DNA of 64,000 nt, taken from NCBI GenBank assembly GCA_916613615.1, contig OU744736.1:14829724-14893723 (forward strand), in the 5' to 3' direction. Below are positions 63,773 through 64,000 of the stretch, piece after piece; positions within the stretch are counted from its first letter, which is position 1; every line of letters begins with the position of its first letter. This stretch comes from Steromphala cineraria. Taxonomy: Eukaryota > Mollusca > Gastropoda > Trochida > Trochidae. Position numbers and translations under genes: made by a program. The notes beneath the pieces are model-generated. The model did not search any database. It was not told the DNA's origin and saw only the letters and a list, made by a program, of their open reading frames with translations.

Positions 63773-64000
63773 GAAAATATGGAATATTCAATAAGAACAG
63801 CAAGATTTTGATGATATTGACTCCCACAATAGTGAGAGAAAAAATCAGATTGATATTCACAATAAAGAAATTAGAATCCCAAATCTTGCTGTTCATAAAA
63901 GTTGTTAGTCAAAATCCTCTTTGTATATGTGATGTTTATGTGTGATATTTTCTGTATATGTGGGTTTGTATACTTAAAATTATTAATTTCATTAGCACAT

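Noticed and set aside
1..64000. CRISPR array, bacterial operon or prophage
   Set aside because: Spliced exons, AT-rich introns and eukaryotic repeats; the tandem arrays have no unique spacers between identical repeats.

Overview
This window is animal nuclear DNA: AT-rich, with multi-kilobase introns and GT/AG splice sites, and many tandem repeats, inverted-repeat elements and tRNA-derived repeats. The repeat flavour points to a lophotrochozoan, most likely a bivalve mollusc. The signs are a 'cttctccagaaccacaaggc'-type repeat at 16.7-17.1 kb, 'gggagataactc'-type motifs at 26.4 kb and a retroelement tail ending in (GTTCA)n at 51.4 kb. The species cannot be named from the sequence alone.

One protein-coding gene can be supported, on the minus strand. 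Five exons, read in the order 63165-63068, 40398-40269, 30054-29881, 28982-28804 and 28111-27749, join in frame through consensus splice sites. They give the last 313 residues of a protein whose N-terminus lies beyond base 64000. The protein has a conserved-looking body with spaced cysteines and aromatic/glycine motifs. A Pro/Thr/Asn-rich linker and a C-terminal hydrophobic segment follow, so it is probably a secreted or surface protein. I do not recognise the family. Introns are about 22.7, 9.8... to 10.2, 0.9 and 0.7 kb from 5' to 3' (the second is 10.2 kb).

Layout: 0.4-3.9 kb is a large 22-bp minisatellite. 5.9-7.75 kb is an element with 23-bp perfect terminal inverted repeats and TTAA target duplications. 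A second TTAA family of about 356 bp has two intact copies (33.9 and 63.3 kb) and two decayed ones (8.5 and 12.7 kb). 12.9-22.8 kb is noncoding with several local duplications, a bivalve-type repeat, a purine tract and a tandem array of tRNA-like units. 22.8-27.7 kb flanks the 3' end of the gene and may hold its 3' UTR. 27.7-64 kb is the gene, whose introns hold a long foldback, SINE-like pieces, the MITEs and several tandem arrays.

The most unusual observation is that two neighbouring exons (28982-28804 and 30054-29881) each have their acceptor-side end tandemly copied into the intron just upstream. One copy keeps an intact acceptor and a short open frame that ends in a stop, so it could act as a truncating alternative exon.
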